Of a stretch of 64,000 nucleotides of DNA, positions 33,086-41,827 are shown piece after piece (within the stretch, counting starts at the first letter, position 1; each line of letters begins with the position of its first letter). The position numbers were made by a program, and so were the translations under genes. This stretch comes from Bacteroidota bacterium (GTDB lineage: Bacteria; Bacteroidota; Bacteroidia; Cytophagales; Cyclobacteriaceae), in contig JACPVX010000018.1 in NCBI GenBank assembly GCA_016191555.1, positions 124,001-188,000 on the forward strand, in the 5' to 3' direction. The notes beneath the pieces are model-generated. The model ran no database searches. It was not told the origin of the DNA and saw only the letters and a list, made by a program, of their open reading frames with translations.

Positions 33086-35224
33086 ATGGAACTACAAAAA
33101 ATTCAGTACGACAACAAGATCGTCAAAGCTTTTATGATTGCCACAGTCATCTTTGGCATTGTGGGCATGTCGGTCGGCTTGCTGGCTTCCATCCAGCTAT
33201 TTTATCCCATCTTCAACTTCGATCTGCAGTACACTTCCTTTGGGCGCATTCGTCCGCTGCACACCAACGCGGTGATTTTTGCCTTTGTGGGCAACGCCAT
33301 GTTTGCCGGAGTGTATTACTCGATGCAGCGGTTGTTGAAAGCACGCATGTTCAACGACACCCTCAGTTGGGTGCACTTCTGGGGCTGGCAGCTCATCATC
33401 TTAGCGGCCGCTATCACCTTGCCGCTCGGTATCACCACCTCCAAAGAATATGCGGAGTTAGAGTGGCCCATCGACATCGCCATTGCGCTGGTGTGGGTGG
33501 TGTTTGGTTGGAACATGATTGGCACGATCATCAAGCGCAGAGAAAAACACATGTATGTGGCCATCTGGTTTTACATCGCCACCTTCATTACCGTAGCGGT
33601 GCTGCACATCGTCAACTCGTTTGAAATGCCCGTTACATTTTTCAAAAGCTACTCATGGTATGCAGGCGTTCAAGATGCCTTAGTGCAATGGTGGTATGGC
33701 CACAATGCGGTGGCGTTTTTCTTAACGACACCCTTCTTAGGTTTAATGTATTACTTCCTGCCAAAGGCGGCTAATCGTCCGGTGTATTCGTATCGCTTGT
33801 CGATTGTACACTTCTGGTCGCTGATCTTTATTTATATCTGGGCTGGTCCTCACCACTTATTATATACTGCCTTACCGGGATGGGCTCAATCACTCGGTGT
33901 GGTTTTCTCCATCATGCTCATCGCGCCAAGCTGGGGCGGTATGCTAAATGGCTTGCTCACTTTACGTGGAGCGTGGGACAAAGTACGTGAAGAACCCGTA
34001 TTGAAATTCATGGTGGTAGCTGTAACCGCGTATGGTATGGCTACACTCGAAGGACCGCTGCTCTCATTAAAAAATGTAAATGCCATTGCACACTTTACCG
34101 ACTGGATTGTAGCACACGTGCACGTGGGTGGTTTAGGCTGGAATGGCTTCCTCATCTTCGGTATCTTCTATTGGTTGGTTCCTAAAATGTGGTCGACCAA
34201 ATTGTACTCCACACAGTTAGCAAACGTTCACTTCTGGTTAGGCACATTAGGAATTATCTTCTATGCACTTCCAATGTACACTGCCGGTGTGGTGCAAAGC
34301 TTAATGTGGAAAGAATTTACTCCTGACGGATTCCTCGCCTACAGTAACTTCTTGGAAACTACTACGAAGATTCTTCCGCTGTACATGCTGCGCTCATTTG
34401 GTGGCTTGTTGTATTTGATTGGTGTCTTCATTATGACCTACAATCTGATCAAGACCGCTTACGCGGGATCATTCATGGCCAACGAAGAAGTGGAAGTAGC
34501 TCCGATGATCAAAGCATCCAACGAAGGTGGTGGCTGGCACCACGCATTGGAAAGCAAACCTGTGTTGTTCACCGCTTTGGCTTTAGTAGCCATTTTGATT
34601 GGAGGTATGATTGAGTTAGTTCCTACCTTCTTAATCAAGTCCAACATACCAACAATCGCCACAGTAAAACCATACACACCATTGGAATTGCACGGTCGTG
34701 ATATTTATATCCGCGAAGGCTGTGTGGGTTGTCACTCGCAAATGGTGCGCCCGTTCCGCAGCGAAGTGCAGCGCTACGATCCGAAAGCAGGCGAATATTC
34801 TAAAGCAGGTGAATATGTTTACGATCATCCATTCTTATGGGGAAGTAAACGTACCGGCCCGGATTTGCAACGCGTAGGAGCGAAGTATGCCGATAGCTGG
34901 CACTTCCGCCACATGCTGGCTCCCTCCGAAGTAAGCACCGGCTCCATCATGCCTGCGTACCCTTGGCTCTATGAGCAAGTGATTGATAAGTCGGCTACAG
35001 CCGGAAAGATTTCAGCGCTGCGAACCATTGGCGTTCCTTACGAAGAGGGCTATGAGCTAAAGGCTACCGAAGATTTAGAAGCACAAGCCAATAAGATTAC
35101 GGCCAGCTTGAAAGTAGATGGCTATGAGATTCAAAGTGAAGCAGAGATTGTTGCCTTGATTGCTTATCTGCAACGCCTCGGCACGGACATTAAAATAAAA
35201 AGCGAAGTAGCTGAACAAAAATAG
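33086..35224 (+). CDS. ccoN: Fused cbb3 cytochrome oxidase subunits I and II
   Basis: A 712-residue fusion of CcoN and CcoO. The ATG at 33086 (MELQKIQYDNKIVKAF) matches the usual Bacteroidota start; an ATG at 33059 would add nine residues. Residues ~10-475 form the 12-helix heme-copper oxidase subunit with histidine ligands (RPLHTNAVIF, QWWYGHNAVAFFL, IVHFWSLIFIYIWAGPHHLLY, WIVAHVHVGGLGWNG). Residues ~500-712 are membrane-anchored monoheme CcoO with CVGCH at 546-550 and a later heme Met region. It reduces O2 with high affinity and pumps protons. It is first in the cco operon. Confidence 0.97.
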   Translation: MELQKIQYDNKIVKAFMIATVIFGIVGMSVGLLASIQLFYPIFNFDLQYTSFGRIRPLHTNAVIFAFVGNAMFAGVYYSMQRLLKARMFNDTLSWVHFWGWQLIILAAAITLPLGITTSKEYAELEWPIDIAIALVWVVFGWNMIGTIIKRREKHMYVAIWFYIATFITVAVLHIVNSFEMPVTFFKSYSWYAGVQDALVQWWYGHNAVAFFLTTPFLGLMYYFLPKAANRPVYSYRLSIVHFWSLIFIYIWAGPHHLLYTALPGWAQSLGVVFSIMLIAPSWGGMLNGLLTLRGAWDKVREEPVLKFMVVAVTAYGMATLEGPLLSLKNVNAIAHFTDWIVAHVHVGGLGWNGFLIFGIFYWLVPKMWSTKLYSTQLANVHFWLGTLGIIFYALPMYTAGVVQSLMWKEFTPDGFLAYSNFLETTTKILPLYMLRSFGGLLYLIGVFIMTYNLIKTAYAGSFMANEEVEVAPMIKASNEGGGWHHALESKPVLFTALALVAILIGGMIELVPTFLIKSNIPTIATVKPYTPLELHGRDIYIREGCVGCHSQMVRPFRSEVQRYDPKAGEYSKAGEYVYDHPFLWGSKRTGPDLQRVGAKYADSWHFRHMLAPSEVSTGSIMPAYPWLYEQVIDKSATAGKISALRTIGVPYEEGYELKATEDLEAQANKITASLKVDGYEIQSEAEIVALIAYLQRLGTDIKIKSEVAEQK

Positions 35225-35230
35225 AAAGCC

Positions 35231-35431
35231 ATGTACAAGAATATTTTGCAAAACATCGACAATATCCAGGTGTGGCCTGTGATCTCTTTTGTCATCTTCT
35301 TTCTCTTCTTCGCCTTGCTGCTGTGGTGGGTCATTACAGTAGATAAAAAATACGTGGACGAGATGGGGCAGAAGCCTCTCAGCGATGGCGCATCCAATAA
35401 CTCAACCGACAACTTAACTCGCTTGTTATGA
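35231..35431 (+). CDS. ccoQ: cbb3 oxidase small subunit (CcoQ-type)
   Basis: A 66-residue protein with one membrane helix (VISFVIFFLFFALLLWWVITV, residues ~17-37) and a polar C-terminus. It starts 6 bp after ccoNO and its end overlaps the start of ccoP by 4 bp (ATGA). CcoQ subunits stabilise the core complex. Identification rests on position, size and topology; the sequence itself is poorly conserved. Confidence 0.85.
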   Translation: MYKNILQNIDNIQVWPVISFVIFFLFFALLLWWVITVDKKYVDEMGQKPLSDGASNNSTDNLTRLL

Positions 35432-36372
35432 AGAAGTTTTTTATAACCCTTTCTCTCTTCGTCTTGACGTTGCCTTTGGCTTTTGCACAAGACACAGCTG
35501 CAGCTGCGCCTGCCGCTACTTCATTCCTCGATGATCCGTTGCTGCCATTCTATGTGGTGGTAGGATTTATCTTCATCATTGCCTTACTGGTGCTAACCGT
35601 AGCAGCCTACATGCTGCGCGTACTCAACATCATGACGCGCCAGGCAGAAAAAGAGCGAGCTGAAAAATTAGGCATTGAATTCAAAGAGGCTCCATCGATG
35701 TGGCAACGCCTGTGGGAGCAATGGAACTCGCTCAAGCCACTTGAGAAAGAAGCCGAAATTATGCTCGACCATAATTATGACGGCATCCGCGAATTGGACA
35801 ATCACCTACCGCCTTGGTGGAAATGGTTGTTCTATTTCACCATTGGCTTTGCGGCAGTGTACCTGATGGTGTTCGAAGTATTCAACACCTTACCAACGCA
35901 ATTGCAGGAATATGACAATGAAGTTGCGTATGCGCAACAACAAGCGTTGAAACGACAAGCTTCTAACCCAGTGGCAGCTATTGATGAGAATAGTGTGGAG
36001 GCAACCACCGATGCCTTAGCATTGGCAGATGGCAAACAAACATTCCTCACTACTTGCGCATCGTGTCACCGCAAAGATGGTGGTGGTGATATCGGTCCTA
36101 ATCTGACCGATGAATACTGGTTGCATGGCGGTACGATAAAAGATGTGTTTAAAGTGGTACGCCACGGAGTAACTGGCACCAACATGATTGCATGGGAAGG
36201 TGTGATCAGTCCGGAGAAAATGAAGAACGTGGCAAGTTATGTGCTCACCCTGCAAGGCTCCAACCCGGCTAATCCGAAAAAACCACAAGGCGACTTGTTT
36301 AAGCCGGAGAAAGAAAAATTGGATGCCGATACGGTGAAAATGGATACAGTGAAAACCCAAGCAGCTCTCTAG
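35428..36372 (+). CDS. ccoP: cbb3 oxidase monoheme cytochrome c subunit
   Basis: A 314-residue inner-membrane cytochrome. A signal-anchor (residues 1-20), a second helix (FYVVVGFIFIIALLVLTVAAYML) and a third (WKWLFYFTIGFAAVYLMVF, with the FixP N-terminal motif ELDNHLPPWWKWLFY) precede a soluble cytochrome c domain with CASCH at 210-214 and the distal Met in GTNMIAWEG. Classical CcoP has two hemes; this one shows a single CxxCH, as in several Bacteroidota. It passes electrons to ccoNO. A perfect 11-bp hairpin follows before ccoG. Confidence 0.95.
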   Translation: MKKFFITLSLFVLTLPLAFAQDTAAAAPAATSFLDDPLLPFYVVVGFIFIIALLVLTVAAYMLRVLNIMTRQAEKERAEKLGIEFKEAPSMWQRLWEQWNSLKPLEKEAEIMLDHNYDGIRELDNHLPPWWKWLFYFTIGFAAVYLMVFEVFNTLPTQLQEYDNEVAYAQQQALKRQASNPVAAIDENSVEATTDALALADGKQTFLTTCASCHRKDGGGDIGPNLTDEYWLHGGTIKDVFKVVRHGVTGTNMIAWEGVISPEKMKNVASYVLTLQGSNPANPKKPQGDLFKPEKEKLDADTVKMDTVKTQAAL

Positions 36373-36386
36373 TAAATATAGTTACC

Positions 36387-36412
36387 CGGAGCGCTCTGAA
36401 AAGAGCGCTCCG
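36387..36412 (+). terminator. Intra-operon hairpin between ccoP and ccoG
   Basis: CGGAGCGCTCT and AGAGCGCTCCG form a perfect 11-bp stem with a GAAA tetraloop, followed by ATTTT. It could be an attenuator that lowers expression of the assembly genes relative to the structural genes, or a stabilising 3' end for the upstream mRNA. Confidence 0.6.
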
Positions 36413-36434
36413 ATTTTGAAAGGTTCCCTAAAAA

Positions 36435-37862
36435 ATGGCAAACGATTTTTATCACTTTGACGAAGAATTCAGAAACTCCATCAGCACCGTAGATGCCAGT
36501 GGCAAGCGCGTGTGGGTGTATGCCAAGAAACCAAGCGGCATTTTTCATAACAAGCGCATCATCGTTTCTACCGTTTTGTTGTTGCTGTTTTTTACAGGAC
36601 CATTTTTAAAGTGGCACGATCGTCCGTTTATGCTGCTCAATATTTTTGAGCGCAAGTTTATTTTGTTCGGCCATGTATTTTGGCCACAAGATTTCTTTTT
36701 GCTCGCCATTACCGCTATCACTTTTTTCGTCTTCATCATTCTGTTTACAGTTGCTTTCGGGCGCGTGTGGTGTGGCTGGGCGTGTCCGCAGACTTTGTTT
36801 ATGGAAATGGTTTTTCGTAAGGTGGAATATTGGATTGAAGGCGATGCCAACGAACAACGCAGACTGAATAACGCAGCATGGAGTTCATCTAAGATTTTTA
36901 AGAAATCGCTCAAGCATGTCATCTTTATCGTTGTTGCTTTGTTGATTGCCCATGTGGCGATGGCGTATCTCATCGGCATTGATCAGGTAAAAGAAATTAT
37001 TTCACAGCCGCCTACGGAACATCTTAGCGGGTTTATTGGTCTCGTTGTTTTTACGTCTATCTTCTACGGAGTGTTCTCCTGGTTTCGCGAACAAGCGTGT
37101 ATTGTGGTTTGCCCCTACGGCCGATTGCAAAGTGTGTTGTTGGTGAAAGATTCGATTGTAGTGGCGTACGACTGGCTGCGTGGAGAAAAGCGTGGCAAGT
37201 TGAAAAAGGACCAATCTAAAATTACCGAGAAGCAAGGCGACTGCATCGACTGTAAGTTATGTGTGCATGTTTGCCCCACCGGCATTGATATCCGCAATGG
37301 TACGCAGTTGGAGTGTGTGAATTGCACGGCATGTATCGATGCGTGTGATGATGTGATGACGAAGATTGAAAAGCCAAAAGGGCTGATCCGCTATTCGTCT
37401 TACAATGCAATCAAAGACGGGAAACAAAAATTACTGACACCGCGAACCATCGGTTATACAGTAGTACTCACCGCATTGTTGAGTTTGCTGAGCTACTTCA
37501 TTTTCACCCGTGCCGATATCGAAACTACGATCTTAAAAGCTCCTGGAACACTTTACACCAAGACGGATGATGGAAAGATTACCAATTTGTATACGCTGGA
37601 GTTCATGAATAAAACATTCGAAGATATTAACCTCGACCTGAAAATTGAATCTCCGGCTATAGCAACGCTGAAGAAAATTGGTGATGAAAATATTGTAGTC
37701 CCTAAAGAGGGAATTTTGAAAAGCATTGTGATGGTGAAGTTGCCGGAAGAGGCACTGACCAATCGCAAAACCATTATTGAAGTGGGAATCTACAAAGCCG
37801 GTAAACGCATTGGCATCGCCAAAGCAAAGTTTATCGGTCCGATTCAATCGTTTAAAAAGTAA
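36435..37862 (+). CDS. ccoG: CcoG/RdxA-type iron-sulfur protein for cbb3 assembly
   Basis: A 475-residue inner-membrane protein with about five helices. Sequence marks are WCGWACPQTLFMEMVFR near residues 110-130 (CxxxCP), CIVVCPYGRLQ (~225), and a 2[4Fe-4S] ferredoxin domain CIDCKLCVHVCPTGIDI and CVNCTACIDACD (~275-315), followed by the FixG C-terminal Ig-like domain. CcoG reduces Cu(II) to Cu(I) for insertion into cbb3 oxidase. It starts 63 bp after ccoP with the hairpin in between. Confidence 0.96.
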   Translation: MANDFYHFDEEFRNSISTVDASGKRVWVYAKKPSGIFHNKRIIVSTVLLLLFFTGPFLKWHDRPFMLLNIFERKFILFGHVFWPQDFFLLAITAITFFVFIILFTVAFGRVWCGWACPQTLFMEMVFRKVEYWIEGDANEQRRLNNAAWSSSKIFKKSLKHVIFIVVALLIAHVAMAYLIGIDQVKEIISQPPTEHLSGFIGLVVFTSIFYGVFSWFREQACIVVCPYGRLQSVLLVKDSIVVAYDWLRGEKRGKLKKDQSKITEKQGDCIDCKLCVHVCPTGIDIRNGTQLECVNCTACIDACDDVMTKIEKPKGLIRYSSYNAIKDGKQKLLTPRTIGYTVVLTALLSLLSYFIFTRADIETTILKAPGTLYTKTDDGKITNLYTLEFMNKTFEDINLDLKIESPAIATLKKIGDENIVVPKEGILKSIVMVKLPEEALTNRKTIIEVGIYKAGKRIGIAKAKFIGPIQSFKK

Positions 37863-37888
37863 GAGAGGTAAAACTAAATTATGAAATT

Positions 37889-38302
37889 ATGAAATGGGTG
37901 GTGTTTTCTTTTATCGGCTTTGCTTTGTTTATCGGCACACTCGTTACCATTTGTGTGCGTCAGGACGTGAGTTTGGTTTCGGCTAATTATTATCAAGATG
38001 AATTAGGACATCAGGCCAAGATGACTAAACAACAAAACATGGCGGATTTAAAAAGCGAACCCAGCCTGATTCTTAGTCAGCAGCACATTAAAGTCTCTTA
38101 CCCTGCTTTGAATGCCCTTGAACATGGCGAGATTCGATTAACTCGTCCTTCTGATTCACGCCTCGATCAGCGCTTTACGCTGAGCAAAGACACCGAACAA
38201 GATTTTGCTTTGGAGGTATCAGAAAAAGGTCTTTATCGCGTTACCATGCAATGGAGCATGAATGGAAAGGATTATTATTTTGAAAAATTGATGGTGCTAT
38301 GA
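37889..38302 (+). CDS. ccoH: FixH/CcoH-type cbb3 assembly protein
   Basis: A 137-residue protein with a single N-terminal helix (MKWVVFSFIGFALFIGTLVTICV) and a periplasmic domain containing the typical SANYYQDELGHQAKMTKQQNM motif in part (NYYQDE) and a Greek-key-like C-terminus. FixH/CcoH joins the assembled oxidase and stabilises it. Its stop overlaps the start of the next gene by 4 bp (ATGA), giving translational coupling. Confidence 0.9.
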   Translation: MKWVVFSFIGFALFIGTLVTICVRQDVSLVSANYYQDELGHQAKMTKQQNMADLKSEPSLILSQQHIKVSYPALNALEHGEIRLTRPSDSRLDQRFTLSKDTEQDFALEVSEKGLYRVTMQWSMNGKDYYFEKLMVL

Positions 38303-38976
38303 ATTGGATCGTCACCGCTTTGATCATGGGGCTTGCCGGCAGTTTTCACTGCGTGGGCATGTGCAGTCCTTTGGTGATGGCGGCCACTACCCACAATCCT
38401 TTTCTGCTTTCGAAAGTTATCTATAATTCTGGTCGTGTGTTGGTGTACGGATTGCTTGGTGCCATTGCAGCAACCATTGGCAGCAGTTGGATTCAGGTAT
38501 CGCAGCAGAATTATCTTTCGCTGGCCATGGGCATCGTATTTTTATTTTTGGGACTAGGGATTTTCAAGAGGGTACACATTCCGTTTTTGAGTGCTGGAGT
38601 AGCTCATCTGCTTTCACACCTGCGCAAATGGTTTGGATATTGGCTGCCAGCCCGTACTCATGTTTCTATGTGGATATTAGGGATGCTCAATGGATTACTG
38701 CCTTGTGGGCTTACTTATATGGCCGTGGCATCCTGCTTCATTTTACCTGGTGCGATCGATGGATTTTGGTTCATGATTGTGTTTGGATTGGGCACCTGGC
38801 CGGTGATGGTGGGCATCACCTGGATGGCAACAGGCTTCATTCGCAAGATCAGTTACCAACGCGTCACAACCACTTTGTTTTTGTTAACCGGTATTTTGCT
38901 GATAGGCAGAGTGTTTTGGGTGCATCAGCATACCGTCCCGGTGGACATTCGTCAACCCGTAGCTGTTTGTAAGTAA
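38299..38976 (+). CDS. SafE/UreH-type membrane protein of the cbb3 cluster
   Basis: A 225-residue inner-membrane protein with six helices, starting with the UreH_2 signature GSFHCVGMCSPLVM (~residues 13-26, two cysteines) and later NGLLPCGLTYMAVASC with Cys-Pro-Cys-like residues. Annotated as sulfite exporter TauE/SafE family. In Bacteroidota cbb3 clusters this protein takes the last position and is thought to move copper or reductant for CuB insertion; that role is inferred from synteny. No ccoI or ccoS is present beside it. Confidence 0.85.
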   Translation: MNWIVTALIMGLAGSFHCVGMCSPLVMAATTHNPFLLSKVIYNSGRVLVYGLLGAIAATIGSSWIQVSQQNYLSLAMGIVFLFLGLGIFKRVHIPFLSAGVAHLLSHLRKWFGYWLPARTHVSMWILGMLNGLLPCGLTYMAVASCFILPGAIDGFWFMIVFGLGTWPVMVGITWMATGFIRKISYQRVTTTLFLLTGILLIGRVFWVHQHTVPVDIRQPVAVCK

Positions 38977-38991
38977 GGATGAAATGCTGGG

Positions 38992-39016
38992 TAATCGGAT
39001 GTAAGTATTCCGATTA
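38992..39016. promoter_or_regulatory. Perfect inverted repeat before the universal stress protein gene
   Basis: TAATCGGA and TCCGATTA pair perfectly with a 9-base loop, about 71 bp before the start codon and 16 bp after the previous gene. There is no T-run for a + strand terminator, so an operator or mRNA 3' hairpin are the alternatives. Confidence 0.35.
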
Positions 39017-39086
39017 AAAAAATGAATAAGAAGAACTGAAAATAGCTTATTTTTACTTAGATCTTAAACGAAACTTTTTATCTCAT

Positions 39087-39935
39087 ATGAAAAAAATATT
39101 AGTTCCAACCGATTTCTCAAAGACTTCCATCACCGCGTATGAAACGGCCTTTGAGATTGCCAAGAAAGCAGGTGCTACCATTTACTTGTTGCATGTGGTA
39201 GAAGAGGCTACACCTGATTCGTATCGCATTACCGGAGATTACGTAAAGGATGACTGGGAAGATCGGTTGTTCACTTTCAAACTATTAGAGAAAGCGAAAG
39301 CACAACTGGAAAAATTGGTGAAAGATCCTCGCTTTGATGCAGTGAAAGTGATTGGAGAATTACGCTTGGGGAATCCATTTCATGGTATGAATGCCATCAT
39401 AGCAGAACAGAAAGTGGATTTGGTGGTGATGGGTACCCGAGGCCAAACCAATCTGGAAGCGATGGTGATTGGCACCAATACGGAGCGGATCGTACGTCAC
39501 TCCAAGTGTCCGATTCTTACTGTGCATAAGAAGCCTGCATCGAATGATTTCAAAAACATTGTGTACGCTACGGCCATGTCGAAGGAAGAGGAAGTATTTT
39601 CACGCATTGTGAAACGCACACAGCAGATGTATGACTCTACCATTCACTTGGTGCGAATCAACACTCCGGGTGACTTTCAACGCGATAAAGTGGTGAAAGA
39701 ATACATGACCAAGTTTGCGAAGAGCTTACAGCTCAAGAATTTTACCATTAACGTTTACAATGACCTTAGCGAAGAGCAGGGCATTTTATACTTTGCGGAT
39801 AGCATTGATGCCGATTTAATAGCGATGGCAACGCATGGCCGCACGGGTTTTGCACATGTGTTGGCAGGCAGCATTGCCGAAGATGTAGTGAGCAAAGCAA
39901 AACGTCCGGTGCTCACTTTTGTGGTGAAGCACTAA
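39087..39935 (+). CDS. Tandem universal stress protein
   Basis: A 282-residue cytoplasmic protein with two Usp domains (~1-145 and ~150-282). Each begins with a strand (MKKILVPTDFSKTS; FKNIVYATAMSKEE). ATP-type glycine motifs are VMGTRGQTNLEAMVIGTNTERIVRHSKCPILTV (in part, ~residues 112-145) and AMATHGRTGFAHVLAGSIAEDVV at the end. Usp proteins adjust stress or low-oxygen survival. It is on the cbb3 strand with a 110-bp gap and its own promoter region, and a terminator follows directly. In several Bacteroidota such genes accompany cbb3 operons. Confidence 0.92.
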   Translation: MKKILVPTDFSKTSITAYETAFEIAKKAGATIYLLHVVEEATPDSYRITGDYVKDDWEDRLFTFKLLEKAKAQLEKLVKDPRFDAVKVIGELRLGNPFHGMNAIIAEQKVDLVVMGTRGQTNLEAMVIGTNTERIVRHSKCPILTVHKKPASNDFKNIVYATAMSKEEEVFSRIVKRTQQMYDSTIHLVRINTPGDFQRDKVVKEYMTKFAKSLQLKNFTINVYNDLSEEQGILYFADSIDADLIAMATHGRTGFAHVLAGSIAEDVVSKAKRPVLTFVVKH

Positions 39936-39959
39936 AATCAGTCAAGACTTTTATTTAAT

Positions 39960-39992
39960 AGAGCCCCTTCATTGGGGCTTTATTATTTTGGG
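39960..39992 (+). terminator. Rho-independent terminator
   Basis: AGAGCCCC and GGGGCTTT form a stem around TTCATT, followed by ATTATTTT, 25 bp after the universal stress gene. Confidence 0.8.
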
Positions 39993-40013
39993 GCAATTCC
40001 CTATACTTGGTTC

Positions 40014-40814
40014 TTGAAAAATTACTACTTCATATTGCAAATATCGGTTTATGCGCGTGATGCTGATATTAAGAGAGCTTATCGAAGGCTTGCATTGCTC
40101 TATCATCCCGACCGTAATCCTTCCGTTGATGCAGCTGAAAAGTTCAGAGAAATTAATGAGGCATATGAAGCGCTGAGCGATCCAGTGAAGAAATTGCTGT
40201 ACGATCAAATGTTGACGGGTGAAGTATCGGAAGTAGTGGTCGACTCCAATCCCGCTCCGGCACACCGTGATCCTCGCTACCGCCCACGACCTAATTCGGC
40301 ACCTCTCCACAATCGGCCATCTGCTCGCAAACAGATGCTAATCTTGATGGAGCGACATCTAACGAAAGCAGTTTTTATTTCGAAGGTAACTTTGATTTGC
40401 TGCAGTGTTCTATTTTTTGATTTTATTCTTCCAGTCAGTAAAACAGACGAGCGGGTGATTGAAATTTATACGATCGGTGGAAAGTATGGAAGCAGCTTCA
40501 AAGTGGAAACGTCCAAAGGCAAAACCTACCGAATGAACAGCAACAGCCTTACCTATTTCAAAACCGCTGCCGATATTCAAATTTGCACATCGCCTATTTT
40601 ATCGATCCCAAAACGCATTGAAACAACCAATGGATATAAACACCGATTGCCCATTTCTATCTATGGAAACTTTATCTTCTTTCCGATCATATGGTTGATT
40701 ACATCACTCTTTGGTGTCTTTTACAAAGAAACCACTGAGCTTCAATTTAATTTTGGTGTGGCGAACTTTCTTTTGATATTCTTTAACTTGATCATCTTCT
40801 ACATAAGCAAATAA
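40014..40814 (+). CDS. J-domain membrane protein
   Basis: A 266-residue protein from a TTG at 40014 (LKNYYFILQISVYARDADIK), which aligns with the usual KNYYxxLGVS start of J proteins; an earlier TTG at 39972 lies inside the terminator stem and is unlikely. The J domain (~residues 1-65) has the HPD motif in LYHPDRNPS that triggers Hsp70 ATPase. A Pro/Arg-rich linker is followed by three hydrophobic segments (~121-141, 207-227, 240-260) flanking a small extracytoplasmic-type domain. It may recruit DnaK to a membrane site. The IF-like SUI1 gene follows after 3 bp. Confidence 0.8.
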   Translation: MKNYYFILQISVYARDADIKRAYRRLALLYHPDRNPSVDAAEKFREINEAYEALSDPVKKLLYDQMLTGEVSEVVVDSNPAPAHRDPRYRPRPNSAPLHNRPSARKQMLILMERHLTKAVFISKVTLICCSVLFFDFILPVSKTDERVIEIYTIGGKYGSSFKVETSKGKTYRMNSNSLTYFKTAADIQICTSPILSIPKRIETTNGYKHRLPISIYGNFIFFPIIWLITSLFGVFYKETTELQFNFGVANFLLIFFNLIIFYISK

Positions 40815-40817
40815 GTC

Positions 40818-41165
40818 ATGGCGAAAAAGAGCGACTGGAAAAACAGAGAAGGAGTGGTTTACTCCACTAACAGCGATTTCCAATTTCAGATGTCTACAGG
40901 TGATGAACAGGCTACCTTGCCACCACAGCAGCAGAATCTAAAGGTGCTATTGGACAAAAGCGGCAGAGCGGGAAAGCAGGTAACTTTAGTAACCGGATTT
41001 GTGGGTTCTACTACTGATTTAGAATCGCTAACGAAGCTATTGAAAACGAAATGTGGAGTAGGTGGCTCTACTAAAGAGGGCGAAGTGCTTATTCAGGGAG
41101 ATGTGCGCACCAAGATTTTCGAAATCCTTACCAAGGAAGGCTACAAAGTGAAAAAAGTAGGGTAG
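40818..41165 (+). CDS. SUI1/YciH-family translation factor
   Basis: A 115-residue soluble protein. The C-terminal domain (~residues 45-112) is SUI1/eIF1-like: [39 protein letters not shown] and [16 protein letters not shown]. The family resembles eIF1 and the E. coli YciH stress-related factor and can influence start-codon selection or inhibit initiation under stress. It follows the J-domain gene after 3 bp and is convergent with the TetR gene. Confidence 0.93.
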   Translation: MAKKSDWKNREGVVYSTNSDFQFQMSTGDEQATLPPQQQNLKVLLDKSGRAGKQVTLVTGFVGSTTDLESLTKLLKTKCGVGGSTKEGEVLIQGDVRTKIFEILTKEGYKVKKVG

Positions 41166-41171
41166 TAGGGA

Positions 41172-41759
41172 TTAATTTTTCTTCAAGCCATTCACCAGCA
41201 TATCGGATAGCTGCTCACCCAAATCAGTAGGCACTACATCGCCTTCCGGATCGTACCACATCGGCATCCAATTCAATGACGAGAATAGAGTCATCACGGC
41301 CAGTTTTTTATCGATGTTCGCTTTGAACTCGCCCATGCGGATACCATCTTCTATCATCGACTTGAAACGATTGATATAGTTGATGCGCAGTAAAAGAAAA
41401 TCGCGTAAGTAAGGTTGGCTTAAGTGTCTGTGTTCATTCATGAAAACAGCAGAAGCGGTCAGGTCTTTAGCCATCACTTGAATGTGACCGATAATGCCTT
41501 TGCGTAGTTTTTCGCTAGCCGGAAGCTTTTGTTTTTCTACCTCTTCTAAAGATTTTCTAAACTCGTTGGCCATATCAAAACAGAGGCTTTGCAAAATCTC
41601 TTCTTTTGACTTGATATGCGAGTATAAGCTGGCGGCTTCAATCCCAAGCTTTTGGGCTAAGTCACGCATTGAAGAGGCAGCGTATCCCTTTTCTCTGAAT
41701 AATTGTGCTGCGCTTCTGATTACTTGTTCTTTTCTACTCAAATTGGCAACAGGCTCCAT
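41172..41759 (-). CDS. TetR/AcrR-family regulator
   Basis: A 195-residue regulator. The TetR HTH (~residues 10-56) includes VIRSAAQLFREKGYAASSMRDLAQ in part and LGIEAASLYSHIKSKEEIL. The ligand domain (~60-195) has NEHRHLSQPYLRDFLLLR, typical of the group with TetR_C_33-like domains that often regulate fatty-acid or multidrug functions. The effector is unknown. The neighbouring + strand membrane gene is divergent and starts about 70 bp away. Confidence 0.88.
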   Translation of the reverse strand: MEPVANLSRKEQVIRSAAQLFREKGYAASSMRDLAQKLGIEAASLYSHIKSKEEILQSLCFDMANEFRKSLEEVEKQKLPASEKLRKGIIGHIQVMAKDLTASAVFMNEHRHLSQPYLRDFLLLRINYINRFKSMIEDGIRMGEFKANIDKKLAVMTLFSSLNWMPMWYDPEGDVVPTDLGEQLSDMLVNGLKKN

Positions 41760-41827
41760 GGCGGTTTTTAAGACTACTTCAACAAAGATAATTTATAATT
41801 AGCTTTGAAGGTATAAAGTTGACTAAA

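Noticed and set aside
38487-38972. A 161-codon alternative frame inside the SafE-type gene
   Set aside because: It lies fully within a well-supported membrane protein gene in another frame and has no domain or membrane pattern.
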